A stretch of DNA of 64,000 nt from Rhabdornis inornatus (taxonomy: Eukaryota; Chordata; Aves; Passeriformes; Rhabdornithidae). A program made the translations under genes and the position numbers. Under the pieces are notes generated by a model that saw nothing but the letters and a program-made list of their open reading frames with translations, had not been told where the DNA came from and did no database searches. Below are positions 1 to 13,021 of the stretch, one piece after another. The stretch is from NCBI GenBank assembly GCA_013397075.1, contig VWZS01008894.1, positions 198,642 to 262,641 on the forward strand, in the 5' to 3' direction. Within the stretch, counting starts at the first letter, position 1; each line of letters starts with the position of its first letter.

Positions 1-830
1 TGGAATATGCATTATTCAGTGCGTTGCATTCAGCCCAGGTGCAGCCAAGAGCAGGCATTACGTGCAGTTCAGAGCTCGTGGGTCCAGCCCAACCATGCTT
101 TTGTGTCAAGGTGTTACCCTTTTGCAGAATACAGAACTCCATCCACACAGTGGGAAAAGGTCTGTTTGTAACAACTCTATGGCATTGGGCTTCAGCTATT
201 CCAATGCAATCCATTTTCTGACACGCTTAACCAGGAGTAAATCTAGGTTTCAAATTATTAGGCTCAAATTAGCCTCTCTGACTGTTATTGCCACCTGATA
301 TGAATTCTTCTTAGACCATAAAGCTACAGAGCTAAAGACTGATTAAAAATAAAAAAAAAATGAGCATACACTATTTTCTCCATGATGAAATAGCTCTCTC
401 TCTTCAATGAGTTTAAACATGCAATTATGTTTGAAGACTGATGTCAGATAAATGCTGAACTTCTGTTCAGGCAGTGAGCTATATCTTTATATTCACTAGG
501 TACTGCTTTGAGCCACAGGCCAGCTTCAGGAACACTGTCCCTGTTGCTGATAAAGAGGATTGAGTAGTTTGTAGGATGTTTCTGGGAGGAATCCTGATGA
601 AGGAGTACACAGAAATTTGCACGAATAAACAAAGACAAAGGTTTTGGTTTTGGTCTGTAATTCTGTTCCCACTCTCCCTTTCATCAGAAATACATCAAAA
701 TGTATGTAATACATGAATATAAAGAATCTATTATTTACATGACATTAATTACCTGGATGGAAAGCACACTTGCCAGAGAAATCTATGTGGGAACCATGGG
801 AGTGAGCCACTAAAACACAATCATCCTTTA

Positions 831-888
831 AATAAATATAACTACAGCACGATAAATATAACTGCACTGCAATAAATAGCAGCAGCAC
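831..888. repeat. 20-bp minisatellite, about 2.9 copies
   Basis: Three consecutive units of 20 bases begin at 831, 851 and 871. Units 1 and 2 differ at three positions and share the core ATAAATATAACT. Unit 3 keeps AATAAATA and then diverges into an AGC-rich end. The exact 20-base spacing shows local tandem duplication. No function is implied. Confidence 0.8.
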
Positions 889-1380
889 ACACTACAGTCA
901 GAGAGGAGGAGTAGAATAATATGTTCAATTGTAAATCACTGTGCATGGAAATTTAGGCAGGCATAATACAATTACCCGATTGGAGGTCAAATGCAATTTC
1001 ACAGGGTGAATAGCAGACTATGACCATGTATCTGTTTAATTTTTTTTAATTTCAGAATGATCCAGCTATTAGTTAACATTTTGAAATATATTTAATTTTT
1101 CATATGCTGTTCCAATGAACACAGTTAGTTAATATAGCAGACAATTGTAATTTGCATAATTTTCACAAGTAACACTTTAGTTAATGCTTGGAGTTTTTTA
1201 TTCCAGCCCCACGTTTAAACTACAAAAGGAAGAGTGCAAAGTGGACAGACTATTAATCAGAGTACTCCTCTGAAATCATATCAAAACTACCTATAATTAT
1301 AAAAGCAATATGTAAATTTTCTGTGGAGGAACAGTACTACAAGTAACAGAGACAGGGCATTAAAATTATTTTTCTAACAA

Positions 1381-1427
1381 ATATATATACATATACATAC
1401 ATGCATACATATCTATATATATATATA
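1381..1427. repeat. TA/CATA microsatellite
   Basis: This is a run of alternating TA with interspersed CATA and CATG units, ending in a nearly pure (TA)n stretch. It is an ordinary low-complexity microsatellite and likely length-polymorphic. Confidence 0.9.
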
Positions 1428-2212
1428 AGGAAAACTTCAGAAATATCTTACTGGCCAATAATTCCTCCATGAGATATAAGAAACAAAATAAATTCAAATT
1501 AGAGAGTCCAGGTTTTAGCTTTCAAGTCCACACCAATTATGCCTCCAAGAGTTCTGGTTTGTGGTCAGTCTCAAGCTGGGTCTCACAAAAATGAGGATCT
1601 TGCTCTTTAAGTCCTTCTTCATGCTTTGGAGCTAGTGTTTACTACCTACATTCTTTATTGTTATTTACTGATAATCAGAGTTTTGTTTTATTCTCTTTCC
1701 TTTAAGGCTTTGATTATGTAGCGCACACAAGAAACAAAACAACAAAAAAAATGGTCAGTGCTTTTGAAAATGTGAATTTTTTTATCATGTTGATTCAGAG
1801 TCAGAAGCACAACTCTAAGCAAAGGTGCTTGGGTCAGTTTTACCTCTGAGACACTGGTCAAAACAAACCAACATTAATGAAAATGGTTCTATCCTTTCAC
1901 TGGCCAGTTTCTGTGTCATCTTTCAAAACCAGCTAAGAATAAAAAAAGTCCTTTTTTTTGATGATGAGGTTTTAACCAGTTTTTTAGAGGGTCACATATG
2001 TACCTGATTCATGGTATTCAGATCGACACAAATAGTTATAACTTGCAAAATATAATGCTTATCACAGAAAATTACATTTATTGTTCATCACCTTAAAAAC
2101 CTTTAGCACTACCCCCATAAATCCAGTGTTTCATCAGTAAGACATTGAGTCAGATCAGTGCTGGCTCTTCCTGACAGTTCTGCACTACATACCTGTCCCA
2201 TTTTGTTAGTTT

Positions 2213-2275
2213 AATAAAGTGCTTTCCAGCTCAATCCCGCAAGTACAGTGTGGTCTCTGCTTAAAAAAAAAAAAA
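2213..2275 (+). other. AATAAA followed by poly(A), possible retrocopy 3' end
   Basis: An AATAAA hexamer at 2213-2218 is followed after 44 bases by a run of 13 A residues (2263-2275) that continues into the assembly gap. A-rich sequence resumes on the far side at 2300. A genomic poly(A) run downstream of a polyadenylation signal is the usual mark of a retrotransposed transcript. The spacing is longer than the typical 10-30 bases, and I see no target-site duplication and no recognisable parent gene. It may equally be a chance A-tract in AT-rich DNA. Confidence 0.25.
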
Positions 2276-2299
2276 NNNNNNNNNNNNNNNNNNNNNNNN
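2276..2299. other. Assembly gap (24 N)
   Basis: There are twenty-four undetermined bases, flanked by 13 A residues on the left and AAAA on the right. The gap most likely marks an unresolved homopolymer rather than a large missing segment, but its true length is unknown. Confidence 0.98.
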
Positions 2300-5200
2300 A
2301 AAAGATATGATCCATCTGATACATATTTTAGAGCCATTCATCCATGCAGCACTTAGTGACTTCTTTTGGCCAGGAATCAACAAGGAGAAGCAGTGTGAAG
2401 CAATATTTTCTGCTGCATTGCTTTCGCATTGTGAAGACTGGAAACAAATTAAAAATACAGCTCAGTTTCATTAATTAAAAAAGTTGTTTGAAAAAGCATG
2501 TGCTGTGTTCATCAGCCATTCTCTGGGTGGGGACATATATGCTGTACACCTGAAACACAGCTAGGACAGGCCAGTGACACACTGGTGCATCTAGCCACGT
2601 TGTTTTGTGAGGCTGTCCCAGAAGTAAAGATTGAGTCTGAGTGCAGACTGATAACATCATTGGAGTCACAAGCCTACAAATAAGAGGTGAACTTGCCAAC
2701 ATCAAAACTGAAACCATAGGGTAAAATTTATGTTTACTGTACACAGCCTAGTCGTTCAAAGAGCTGAGCGTGTTGGCACCAGTCCAGCAAAGCACTTAGA
2801 GGACGGCTGGGACTCCTGACGTGCCAAGAGCTCACCCCAGCAACCTGGGCTTTGCTGAGCCAGGCCTGAGAACACAGCACTCCGTAGGGCAGAACCCACC
2901 CCGGACACCTGGAGCTCCTGTTGGCACTTGCTGATAGCAGGAGTGGTGGTGACCTGCTCAGAGGGACCTGTGGTATATCAGGAAAACGAGGAATTCCTAC
3001 CACGGGAACTTCACCTAAGTTAATGAATCTTTTACTCTTTCAACAGAGATGTCATTTCATTTGGCTCTTCTGCCCAATTATTATTATTATTATTATTACT
3101 ATTATTATTATTATTATCCTTTTTTGTTTAAAGCATTTTCTCAATTGCATTGATCAATAACTGCATAGCAGCGCTTTGGCCACTGAAAGAGGAAATGTTG
3201 GTCTCTGAGTACATCTGTCAACTGCCCTTGAAACCTCATTAGCATCTTCTCTGGTTGGTTTTGTTGGTAATGAGCTTGCACTATATTGGTGGGAAGAAGA
3301 AAGAATAAAGTTTAAATACTGGGCAGCTCAAACTATTAACTTTTCTAAGAGGTTTACTTATGAGATCCTGGGAGAGTTTTTTCTCCATGGCAAAACTGTG
3401 GGGGCCAGCACGTGGATGCATTGCTTGTGTGTTTCTTTACAGCTTTGATTAGTAACAACCTATCCCCAGGTTTGAATATGATGAAAGATTTCAGGGCTTT
3501 AATCCCTTAAATACAACATCCAGCTTTGCATCTAAGAGCATGCATACTTTTTAGCATAAAACCATCTAGAAGAGTTCTTACTAACAGAGAAATTGATAAC
3601 ATGTTTATCTACTAGTTTATCAAAGTGTTTTTGGCCTTGTATGACTTAGGAGAATGACTTGATGACCTCGGAACAGAAGACCCACGTTTTCATCCTAGAA
3701 TTTCTAAAGTTCTGAGGGAAACTCTCAATACACTGTCAAGAAGATTTCACCCAGGAATTATTTCCTATTCCCATTTCACAGTTTACTATTTTTTTTTTAT
3801 TTAGACCATTCATCAAATCTTTGACGTTTAGAACAAGGCTTTTCTACAAGACAAACAAGATCTTGAGCTAAAAAGCTTGTGTAAAAGCAGCACACTTTCT
3901 CATCTTGATCCTAATAACTTGCTAGTAATAAATGACAAGAGAAATTCAAAAGGATGATAATCTGAAAATAAAGAATGATGGGAAACAGAAGATTTTTAAC
4001 AGTAGAGAAAAAGTAAACATGATTGGTTTCCCAATTTTAGATAATGATTCCCCAGGAACCCATGAAAAACAGTAATTCAATTAGTATATTTTTAAAGATA
4101 AAATTCTATTAAAAAATCACTCTGAGTACAGTCAATGTCTTCATACTTCTGCTTTAGGGTGTTCCTCAGTTCTTGTGAGATTTTTTTTCTGCAATATTCA
4201 AGTACATGAATCAAAGTTTTAATCTGAAGGCTTGTTATTTTTGCAGTAATTTTCTCTCTTGACTTCCCTCCTACACATTAGCCTGCCTCTTCATCATAAA
4301 GTAATTTTTAATTTTCCTTCCACTTTTGTTTCTCCTCTAATTCCACTTTTTTGGAATAAAGGAGATCCCTGCCCTCAGTCTTTCTACTAATCATTTAAAA
4401 ACTAACTTGTCAGTCCTAACAAAGCTCTATTCATTCATATTTCAGCCTGGCCCATAAAGATCTTTACGTGGATATTATATAGGTATTAACTGTCCAAAAA
4501 ACAACCAAAAAAACCTAGCAAAAGAAATGATAAATCAAGTGTTGGGTATCAAATCTGCAGCTGTTACTCTGTGACTCTGCTTCTGCAAGTTTGCTTCAAA
4601 ATCATTAAGAGGATTTGCCCCCGATCTCTATTTCAACAATTTCTCTTCATTAATATCTCTAAAGGCATAAGTAACCAAGACGTTTAAAGGGTTCTGCTTC
4701 TTTTTTTTCTTGTCTCCATTAAGTGTAATTTTCAAATGAAACATATGTGGAGCCAACACATATTTTTGATAGAAGACAGAATTACTGCCATTTTCCCCCT
4801 CATCCCTGCATCCTCCTCCTGTCAGGCTCATACCTTACCCCCCCACTCCTACACATATATTAACAAGAGTCATGGGACAGACAGCCCCAAAAATCAAAAA
4901 TGATTTCTAGAAGAAACTCTTCCCTATGAAATTAAAATACTAAAAAAAAATCATCCATCCTTCAAAGGTAATGATGCTAGGAGGGAATTCTTTTTTATCA
5001 TTTTTCAGTAAAGCTGACTACTTGCATATGATTTGCAGAATTCTCCTTGCCTTCCAAACAGAGACACAGGATATAAATTCATATCTTTCTGCCACCATGA
5101 GATGGCTTAATACTAGATGCCTCACATAGTCCACAGCCATATCTCTAAGCAACTTGTATATGAAAATCAAGTTTTAATTCACCCAGTGACACTTCCTACT

Positions 5201-6408
5201 ACAACACTGTGATTTATTTTCTTTAACTTTGGGCTAATAATAAACAGCAAATAGAAATTATTTTTTTGAAAATAGAGTTTCTCAGTGGTTGTATAAAACT
5301 CATATTGTAGTGGTAGAACTGGATGAGAGCAGAAGGATGAACTTTATTCAGTGCAGCTGAGAAAAGTAATAGAAAACTTCAGCCTAGAGGAAAGAGAGCC
5401 TTGATGTTTTCCATCACTCCGTCAGTCTCTTCCAACCTGCTGCCCCTGAGCCATAACTCACCTGCAGACAGATCAGTGGGACTTAATTGTCACACATCTT
5501 TATCTGTGCAAAGAAACAAAATCAGAGAGAGGCTCACAGAGAAGAAAATAAAAAAAAAAAAGCACCTAAATTATATATAGAGCAAGGCTGTAAATCAGCC
5601 TTCCCGTCTGTTTCCTGCAGGCTTCCACCACTCCATAGGTCACAGCCAGGTTAGTGCTGTGAAGAGACAGTGCTTCCTCCCCTGGCTCAGAACCTAAGCT
5701 CTATGTTGGCTTAATTTAGCCACTTCATTATAAAAAAACAAAAAGAAGCCTTGCTGTATGGCACGCTGTAACTTTAATTTCCTCCAATAAAAAATGTAAA
5801 AGCTTATTAAAAAATTCTCATTCTGCTCCACAGCCCTGAAACTAAATCATTGATTTCATAATCTTTAAATTTTAATTAAAACTAAACTCTCTCAAAACAA
5901 ATTAGAAATACATAAATATCATGCGTTAAGAATACCAAAGGATTGTTCTGACAAGGTACAGTGTCAGTCCCTCTGTCTCTGTGGATGCAGCATGGTACAT
6001 AAATGTGTTTGGAGGTTTCCTCAGTCCCAGCTTCAGCTCATGATCAAAGGAGCTTGTCAAGTAAATGTCACAAAATTGTCACTGCATTAAAAATGAACAT
6101 AACTTTTTCTTATTTAATTTTTTTTAAATTGGCTGAGTTATTACTATTAGAAACTACTAAATGTTCCAGAATCCAGCAGAGAATGCACTTGAATAAGAAA
6201 GCCCTGTTACCCAGTGTGCTGTGCTCTATGGGCTCCCTGTGGCTGGTTTTTGTGGGGAGGATGATGCCCCCAAGGGGTGCTCCACCATGACAAATATCAG
6301 GAGAATCTGCCTGGGAATAATGGGAGTAATGAAAGCATTTTTTTCCCTCACAGACCACTCATCAACTTTTAATTCTTTCTAATTTTTTTTTTTCTATCTG
6401 ACACATAC
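2300..6408. other. AT-rich non-coding DNA, no gene seen
   Basis: This is single-copy-like sequence with one ATT microsatellite at 3077-3117. The stretch 2750-2960 is moderately GC-rich. It gives 89- and 79-codon frames that are not recognisable, and the 79-codon frame is extended only by translation of the ATT repeat. Nothing else is interpretable in this block. Confidence 0.6.
3077..3117. repeat. (ATT)n microsatellite
   Basis: About 13-14 trinucleotide units are interrupted once (ACT in place of ATT near the middle). Read in one frame it gives an artificial polyisoleucine stretch, which explains the open reading frame spanning it. Confidence 0.95.
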
Positions 6409-6482
6409 AAAAAAACCCCACAAACAAACAAACAAACAAACAAAAACAAACCAAAAACAACAACCAAAACAAAACAAAAAAC
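6409..6482. repeat. CAAA-type A-rich low-complexity tract
   Basis: A run of A and four C leads into about five perfect ACAA/CAAA units and then degenerate AAAAC and AACC units. It resembles the A-rich tracts at 24774-24868 and 46941-46977. Confidence 0.9.
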
Positions 6483-9400
6483 CAACCCTGAATATTATTT
6501 TATATGTAAAATGTTTCCACTGCCACGTGTATTTCACAGTATTTTGCATTTGGAGTTATAACAGTTTTTCAATTGTTTTATGGAATGACGAGGAAAACCA
6601 TAAGAAAATTTATAAATCTTAACTTAAAAATACCAGAAAACTTGGAGGAGACTGTAGGTTCAGTGAGAATTGCTACTGCAAACTGTTATGTACCTGGAGC
6701 ATGCAGCTTTATGGAGACAAGAAGCCTGAATGATCTTAATGGACTTCTTTTCTCCAGCAAAAGCTTGGCACGCTGAGAACCCATTCAAGTTTGAACCTCT
6801 GGAAATGATGCTTTGAATTTATTGTCTTGGTTTCTTATGCTGCCAAAGTCTGGATACAAACAAAACATATTTTTGGTAAAGATTTAGCTATAAAGATACA
6901 GAATAAAATAATTGTGAACAAAATAAGTATGGGTTCAACAGAAAATATTCCAAGGAAATCCTCATCAGCCCTCTTGATTATTAGAAACTAAAATAATTTT
7001 GAATTCTTCTGCTAGTTGCTCAAACATTTTCTAATTTCTATAGGGAGGGCTCATTCTACTCAGTCCCCAGCCTTTACTTGGTAGGATTTACTGGGTGCTG
7101 ATTATTTTTAAAATATTTTGGAATGCTTTAGGAAAAAGCTCTTAAACTATTTCCAAGACTAAAGTAGGGTAAAATACTGTTACAAACGCACAAACAATTT
7201 TGCAGCCAGTGCCTTGAAAAGCTTTAGCATTTCTAGTTGAGAAGCTCAGACCTGAAGCTGGGGATTGTCTCTCACTACAAGGACTTGTCTTTTGCTGGGT
7301 AGGGGAAAAATCAACAGCTAAGGCCACGCTAAGACTTTGATCACACTTTGCATGTGCTCAGCATTTTGGCAGATGATGTCTCTGAAGAGCCCATCTGCAG
7401 TGACCTGCTTGCAGGCAGGGCTGCTCGGGCTGTGTGGAATTCCATCCGTGGCTGCTGCAGCTAGATGCCACTGTGGCACAAAGCACTGGAGCTGCAAGGG
7501 AAGGAAGATCCTTTTCCCTTCCCTTCCCACTGCCTGCCAGGCACACGGGGGGAAGCTGAAAGCAGCCAAGCTTACACACACACAGGACCAGGAACTGGAC
7601 AGGTTCAGAAGCCTTAGTGCAGGGAAAGGTCAGGATTCAAGAGAGGACCGGGATGTGAAGGAGTGAGAGAAGGAATTAGGCTCAATAAAATACTGAAAAA
7701 ATAAGCTAAGGTTATGATTCTGTGAATTAGAATATAAAGTGAGCAGGAGCCAGGGAGTGGCCCGAGATACTGTGATTTCATACTGCAAAGCAAACAGGCA
7801 GAAAGGGAAAGAGAAACCAGATCTGAGTCCAATATTCTTATTTCTATACAGTGCAGAATAGAAACTGAGAAATTTGGTGCTGAATATTTGTCTCCTGAGA
7901 GTCTGCTACCTTAAAGACAGAGAGATACATCCTGTGGATCTTGATTAGACACAATTGTTCTGCTTACTATTCAAATATTCAAAAACTGAATGAAGAATGA
8001 GAGTGTGAAAAGAAAAAGCAAGCCAAATCTCAGGCTCCTGTTTGTTCCATGCCTGGTAAAAAATAATTCCTTCACTTGCATTTTCCTCCTTTTGTTCCAA
8101 AGAAACATTTGTGTCATTAATCTGTGTAATATTTCACATGATTATTTAAATGAACAATGAAAATCTTGTGCCTGATGTGATAAAGTTTTGACTAGCTTAT
8201 TCCATATGTGGGGGACAATGAAGAAAGAAATTGTACAACATATCTTACCTCTGTGAAACACTAAGTTGTATCATAAAGATAACTGAAAAGAATCTGAAAA
8301 GCTGCCTTTACTCTATGCAAAAAAATGTTAACCTCTGATAAATGTGCCCCTGAAGAGAAATTAAACATTTTGCCTTAGAGCTGCTGTCATAGCCTGAACT
8401 TCTTGTAAATACTATTTGTTTGAGGGAGAGAGCTCTAGTCAGACTTTATAAAGCTAAGCCACTCAGCAGTAGTACTCCTCCAGTTGTCCTTGACAGCTAT
8501 ATTTTTTCATGACACTTATTTGCTTGGATTTAGAACTATCAATGTTTTGATCCTTATTACTGCAGATCTGTAAAACTGGCAAAAATACCACAATATAAAT
8601 TACCAGAAATTGAAGGGATGGAGTCTGATGATTTCTGCTGAATTTAAATTTTTAACACTGCTCTGAAAATATAGGAGAAGCATTTGGCAAGTCCTCCCTT
8701 CTACACAAGTGACCAAAGTGGAAGTTGTGCTGGAAAGTTATGTTGAGCACTGGTGGGGACTTTATTTTAAGGTAAAAACCCCCAAACTGCCCTATACTTC
8801 ACTGTAGTAGGTGAAAATTTACATACAAAAACAGGAAAGCCACACCCAACCCTTCTTTTGCCTCCTTCTCCCTTTGAGTTTAATATATTTATTACCTTCT
8901 CTTTCTGCAGTTTCACAGCATTTAAACTTTCTCCCACCTTGGTTTTCTTCATGTTTCTTAATTTCTCAGCACTCTGCTCCCTGACCTGCACACTCCCTGA
9001 GAAACAAAGTGGACTAGCAGGAGATTCCTGCTGGAAAAGCACTGTCAAACAAACCTGCAGGGAAAGGAAGTGAATCTCTTTTTTTTACGTTCGTCCCAAG
9101 GATTTCTTGCTGCAGAACATATGCTGTCCACTTTAGACACCCCCACAGTTTTTAATGCATTGCAGAGACCTTGAAATCCCCATCTGATATACAGCTGCTT
9201 CAGTCTGTGCTTCTTCCTATGCCATTATAAACTTGACCTTAATTAACCCTCTTAGAGAAATGGAGTTTGTTGATTCTCAAGGACAGTCTCATTGAAAAAC
9301 AATGCTGCAATATCACTCAAAAGCTAAAGTAAGGCTGCTTTATAAAGGGATTTGTACTAATAATCCTTGAATATTAACAGCTTCTTATGCTATGTGGTTT

Positions 9401-12400
9401 ATATAAACTTATCTGTATAAGCTAGGATTGAGCTCTGTCTTTCTCAGCCTTAAAAAAAAAGTCCACATTTCCTTTAGCAAAAACGAGTTCTCTTTGGCAA
9501 ACACTACATTGATTTTCTAAAAATAAATTAAATGCAGATTTAAAATCAAATGTAACAGCTTAATTTGACTGGCTGTAAGTAAAAGCAGTCCCTATCAAAC
9601 TAGGATATCCAGTAAACACAATAATTTCTACTGTGACTTGCTAATGACAATGTTTGTCCCTTCACACTCTCAGTAGTTTTATAGAGAACAAATATATGGG
9701 GAAGATCCTTAGGGTGGATAATTCAATTTTAAAAGCCTCAGTGGAAGAGTTGGGTGTGCCAACAATGGCTGCCCTGCATCGTTTGGAGCTCTTGGAATAT
9801 GCTCAGGGCTGATGGTGAGAAAGGTCTGTGTTAGCATCCAATCTCTATGCTAGAAATAGGACATAAGGTAACAGCTGCTGATCTCTTACAATTCACTTTA
9901 AAGGCAGCATATTCTTTCTTATGGAAATGACTGAGACCACTCAAAACTAAATTGCTTACTTTGTACAGAGTTTAAAAGTATAGGCTTCAGAGCTGATGCT
10001 CACACATCTCTTTGTCCTTATGCATCTCTGTGCCTGTCCTCACTTAAAGAGCTATAACAAGCTGTAATTATTTCTCAGACTATTTAGAGACTAAACAGAG
10101 ATTATGAGTTATTTTAACAATGAAAATATTCATACAGAGCATGTAAGTAACTGAAGTTAAAAAAAAATCCAACTGATATTTTCTGAATGGTAAAAACATT
10201 AATATTTTTATCCCCATAAATTACAAACTATTTCACAGATGTACAGTACACTTATTACCTTGCCATGAAGTACATTTTATCCTCTTGGTTCTGAATAACA
10301 GTATGCATATATAGTACATATATAGCACAGTATGAATATATGATAAACAAGGAAAATCAAGGCATTTGCATACTGGGGAGCTACAGATAAAAGCCATCAT
10401 TTACCAGTGGGTTACTGTGAAAGCATTTCTCGGTTGTTGGCATTGTACCTGAAACTCATAGAACCTTACATTTTCATCCAGGTCTAGAGCATTTCTCATT
10501 CCACTTATTTTTCTACTGCTGTGCTGAAGTACCTAAGTGAAAACCTGAATATTTAAATACTGTGTCCACCACAAAGCATGTGCTACCATGGGACGTCAGT
10601 GGGTGATGAGGAAGCACTCTGCAGCATTTGAGCAGGTGCTTCAGAGGGTGATGCTGTGTATTAGAAGTTTCTAGTCTTTCACCAAAGCCCAGTGCTGGGG
10701 AGGATGGCCGAAACTCCACATTAAGGGGGAGCTCAGAGCATGTAACCAGCCCCCTGCCAGTGTTCCTGCACTGCTGATTGCATGGACTGGCAACTTTGGT
10801 TCATCCAAAACTCTCCCCTGCCCTTTTGCAGAGACTCCTTTCCCTTATGGATACAGCAGGGAGAAAGAAAATCCGTGTTGTTCTTTTGGGCAAAATTCAG
10901 CAGGGTAGGGAGAGCTTTTTGCTCTGCAGTGCTCCCAGGGACCACCACGCCTGTTCCCTTCACTTGTATTTTCTGCCATTAGAGTGTTCACCTCTTGATG
11001 ATCATGATATTGGAGGTTTCTCTTATATGCCTACCAATATTAGATATTTTACTTGAAAATGAAAAAAAAAAAATACATTAGACCTTAACTTGCTGATGTT
11101 AACGAAGACAGAACTATGTGTTGTTCAAAGGGGAATAAATCTAAAATATAAAATTAAATGCTGCAATTAGCTTACAGCCAAATGCTAGGCCTGTTTACAA
11201 GCATCACATTGTCTTCCTGTCACTATAAAATTAGTAATCCCAAGTCATGCAGCTATGTTAGCACAGAATCCAAGTCATTTCTCTCACACCAAAGTTGCAC
11301 ACTATGACTGTGACACACAAGCAGAAAAACATCACTGTTCCTTTTTGTCTCTCTGCTCTTCCAGATTTTGTGTGTTCACAGTAGCCTGGAAAAATTATTT
11401 AGGGTAAAATAATAAATTTACCTACAGCATAAGAAATGCTCAGCTGTCCAAATACATCTTTACTGCAAAGACTTAGCGAATGGAATTGTTTTAATTATAG
11501 CAGGAAACTTGTTCTCCTTGACTGCTCTTCTTACCAACTGTTCTGAGAATCAAATCATTTACAGCCCTGCCACATATTTGATTTTTTAAAATACTGTAGT
11601 AAAGGAGAGGGTCAAGGCATGCTTTAACTTAATTACCATGCCTTTGAAATCAAAGAGAAACCAAAAAACTCAGAACCAGATATTAAATCCCCCAGTGCCA
11701 AATCAATTAATTGTGAAAAGGATTTAGCATGGTGAGCATTCAAAGTCTATTCTATAGCACTGGTTTCCTTCTCCACCCTTTTCTTCACCAGGCTTCACCC
11801 TGGGCAATGATCTACTGCCCACCACTTCCCTGTTGTACACACTTGTATGTCAGTGAAGGCCAGACTAAACCCACAACTGAGTGTGATGAAGCTGGGGACT
11901 ATGGATCTGAGTACCTTGTTTCCAACTCCAGATTTATCATCTTTATTTGCCATTCTGGCATAGACAGAGCATATTTTCTCTTCCTCCTATGACATATAAC
12001 CTTTAGGACCTAGTACTCAATTTTTCAAATATGTCTGAGTGTTTAGCAGTGCTTAAAAATGTAACATTTTTCTATGTGGAATGTGAAACTTTTGGATTGA
12101 TGGCATTTTTCTGAAATATTGAACCAAAACAAGGAATGCACAGCTGGAAATGGTTAACTTTTGTTTTTGGTTCCCTGTAATATCATATAAATTGTGCAAG
12201 TTAATTCTATTTACGTTCTCAGATAGCCTAATGTAAATACATTCAAAAAATACTTACTTTTTCTATTTACTTTGTATAAATTTTAAAAGAAGACAGCTGC
12301 TTTAAAATCAAAATGATGAAATATGCAATAAATGTGGGCAAACAGCTGAGTGTATCTTTCCTATTTTTGCTATTCTAAGATGGAAGAACTTAACAATTTT

Positions 12401-12983
12401 CCTTAGGTAACCAAGTTTTGACATGATTCATTTTAACCCAACTCTGTTTTTTGCATGTTTGTAGCTAAGAAAACTTTTTTTTCCCAATTCTAATATCTGT
12501 AAGAATTCCATCTGATCTATCCAGCACTAAATATGCATTTAATTGCATCCAAAAATGATACATTTCCTTTTCAGAACATTCTAAACATGCAGAGGCTGGC
12601 AGACTGAAAATAACATTTACAAATGAGAAGCCCATGCTGTGCTTTCATTTTTTTTTAGTAGGAAAAAGAATGACTCCCTGAAAATTAAAAAAATGCATGA
12701 GCAGCTAACTTGCTAAAGGTATGAGAATTTCAGCTGGTCATTTCCTGAATGATACCTGACTATTAATTTTTTAGCTGAAAGATCATTGACTAAATATTTT
12801 ACAGAGGGAGAGTACATTTATCATCCTGCATGGGATGAAGGATTTCTCTTGAATAAATATGACCAGTGAAACAAATGAGGCAAATATTAGCTCTTTTAAC
12901 AGCATTAAAAGGACAGGCAGCACACATAAAAACTTCTGTGGGAATGAGCCTATCCTTAGGAAAGCAACTTATGAGGAAAAATG
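6483..12983. other. AT-rich non-coding DNA, no gene seen
   Basis: The longest frames are about 110 codons and none is recognisable. A GC-richer patch lies at about 7370-7600 and a TA-rich low-complexity stretch at 10301-10345. The segment 9220-9400 has several homeodomain-type TTAATTAA and TAAT words and an enhancer-like look, but no independent evidence supports a function. Confidence 0.6.
10301..10345. repeat. TA-rich low-complexity stretch
   Basis: Imperfect repeats of TATATAG and GTATGAATATAT-type words. It is simple sequence only. Confidence 0.6.

Positions 12984-13018
<35 letters not shown>
12984..13018. repeat. Poly(A), 35 residues
   Basis: An uninterrupted A homopolymer, the longest in the window. 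The nearest upstream polyadenylation-like hexamer (AATAAA near 12853) is about 130 bases away, and no matching target-site duplication is visible. I therefore annotate it as a homopolymer rather than as the tail of a processed pseudogene. On the opposite strand it encodes an artificial polyphenylalanine stretch. Confidence 0.95.

Positions 13019-13021
<3 letters not shown>

Larger units (their letters stand above)
1..2275. other. AT-rich non-coding DNA, no gene seen
   Basis: Open reading frames here are at most 89 codons, lie in conflicting frames and resemble nothing I recognise. The block contains a 20-bp minisatellite at 831-888 and a TA/CATA microsatellite at 1381-1427. Stretches around 960-1200 are rich in TAAT/ATTA and octamer-like (ATTTGCAT-type) words of the kind found in vertebrate enhancers. 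It ends in a poly(A) run that abuts an assembly gap. Whether it is intergenic or intronic cannot be decided from the sequence. Confidence 0.6.

Noticed and set aside
2921..3160. 79-codon plus frame with a polyisoleucine stretch
   Set aside because: The frame is held open by translation of the ATT microsatellite at 3077-3117. It has no other protein-like feature.
12850..13018. Processed pseudogene ending in the 35-base poly(A)
   Set aside because: The nearest AATAAA is about 130 bases upstream, no target-site duplication flanks the region, and the upstream sequence matches no gene I know.
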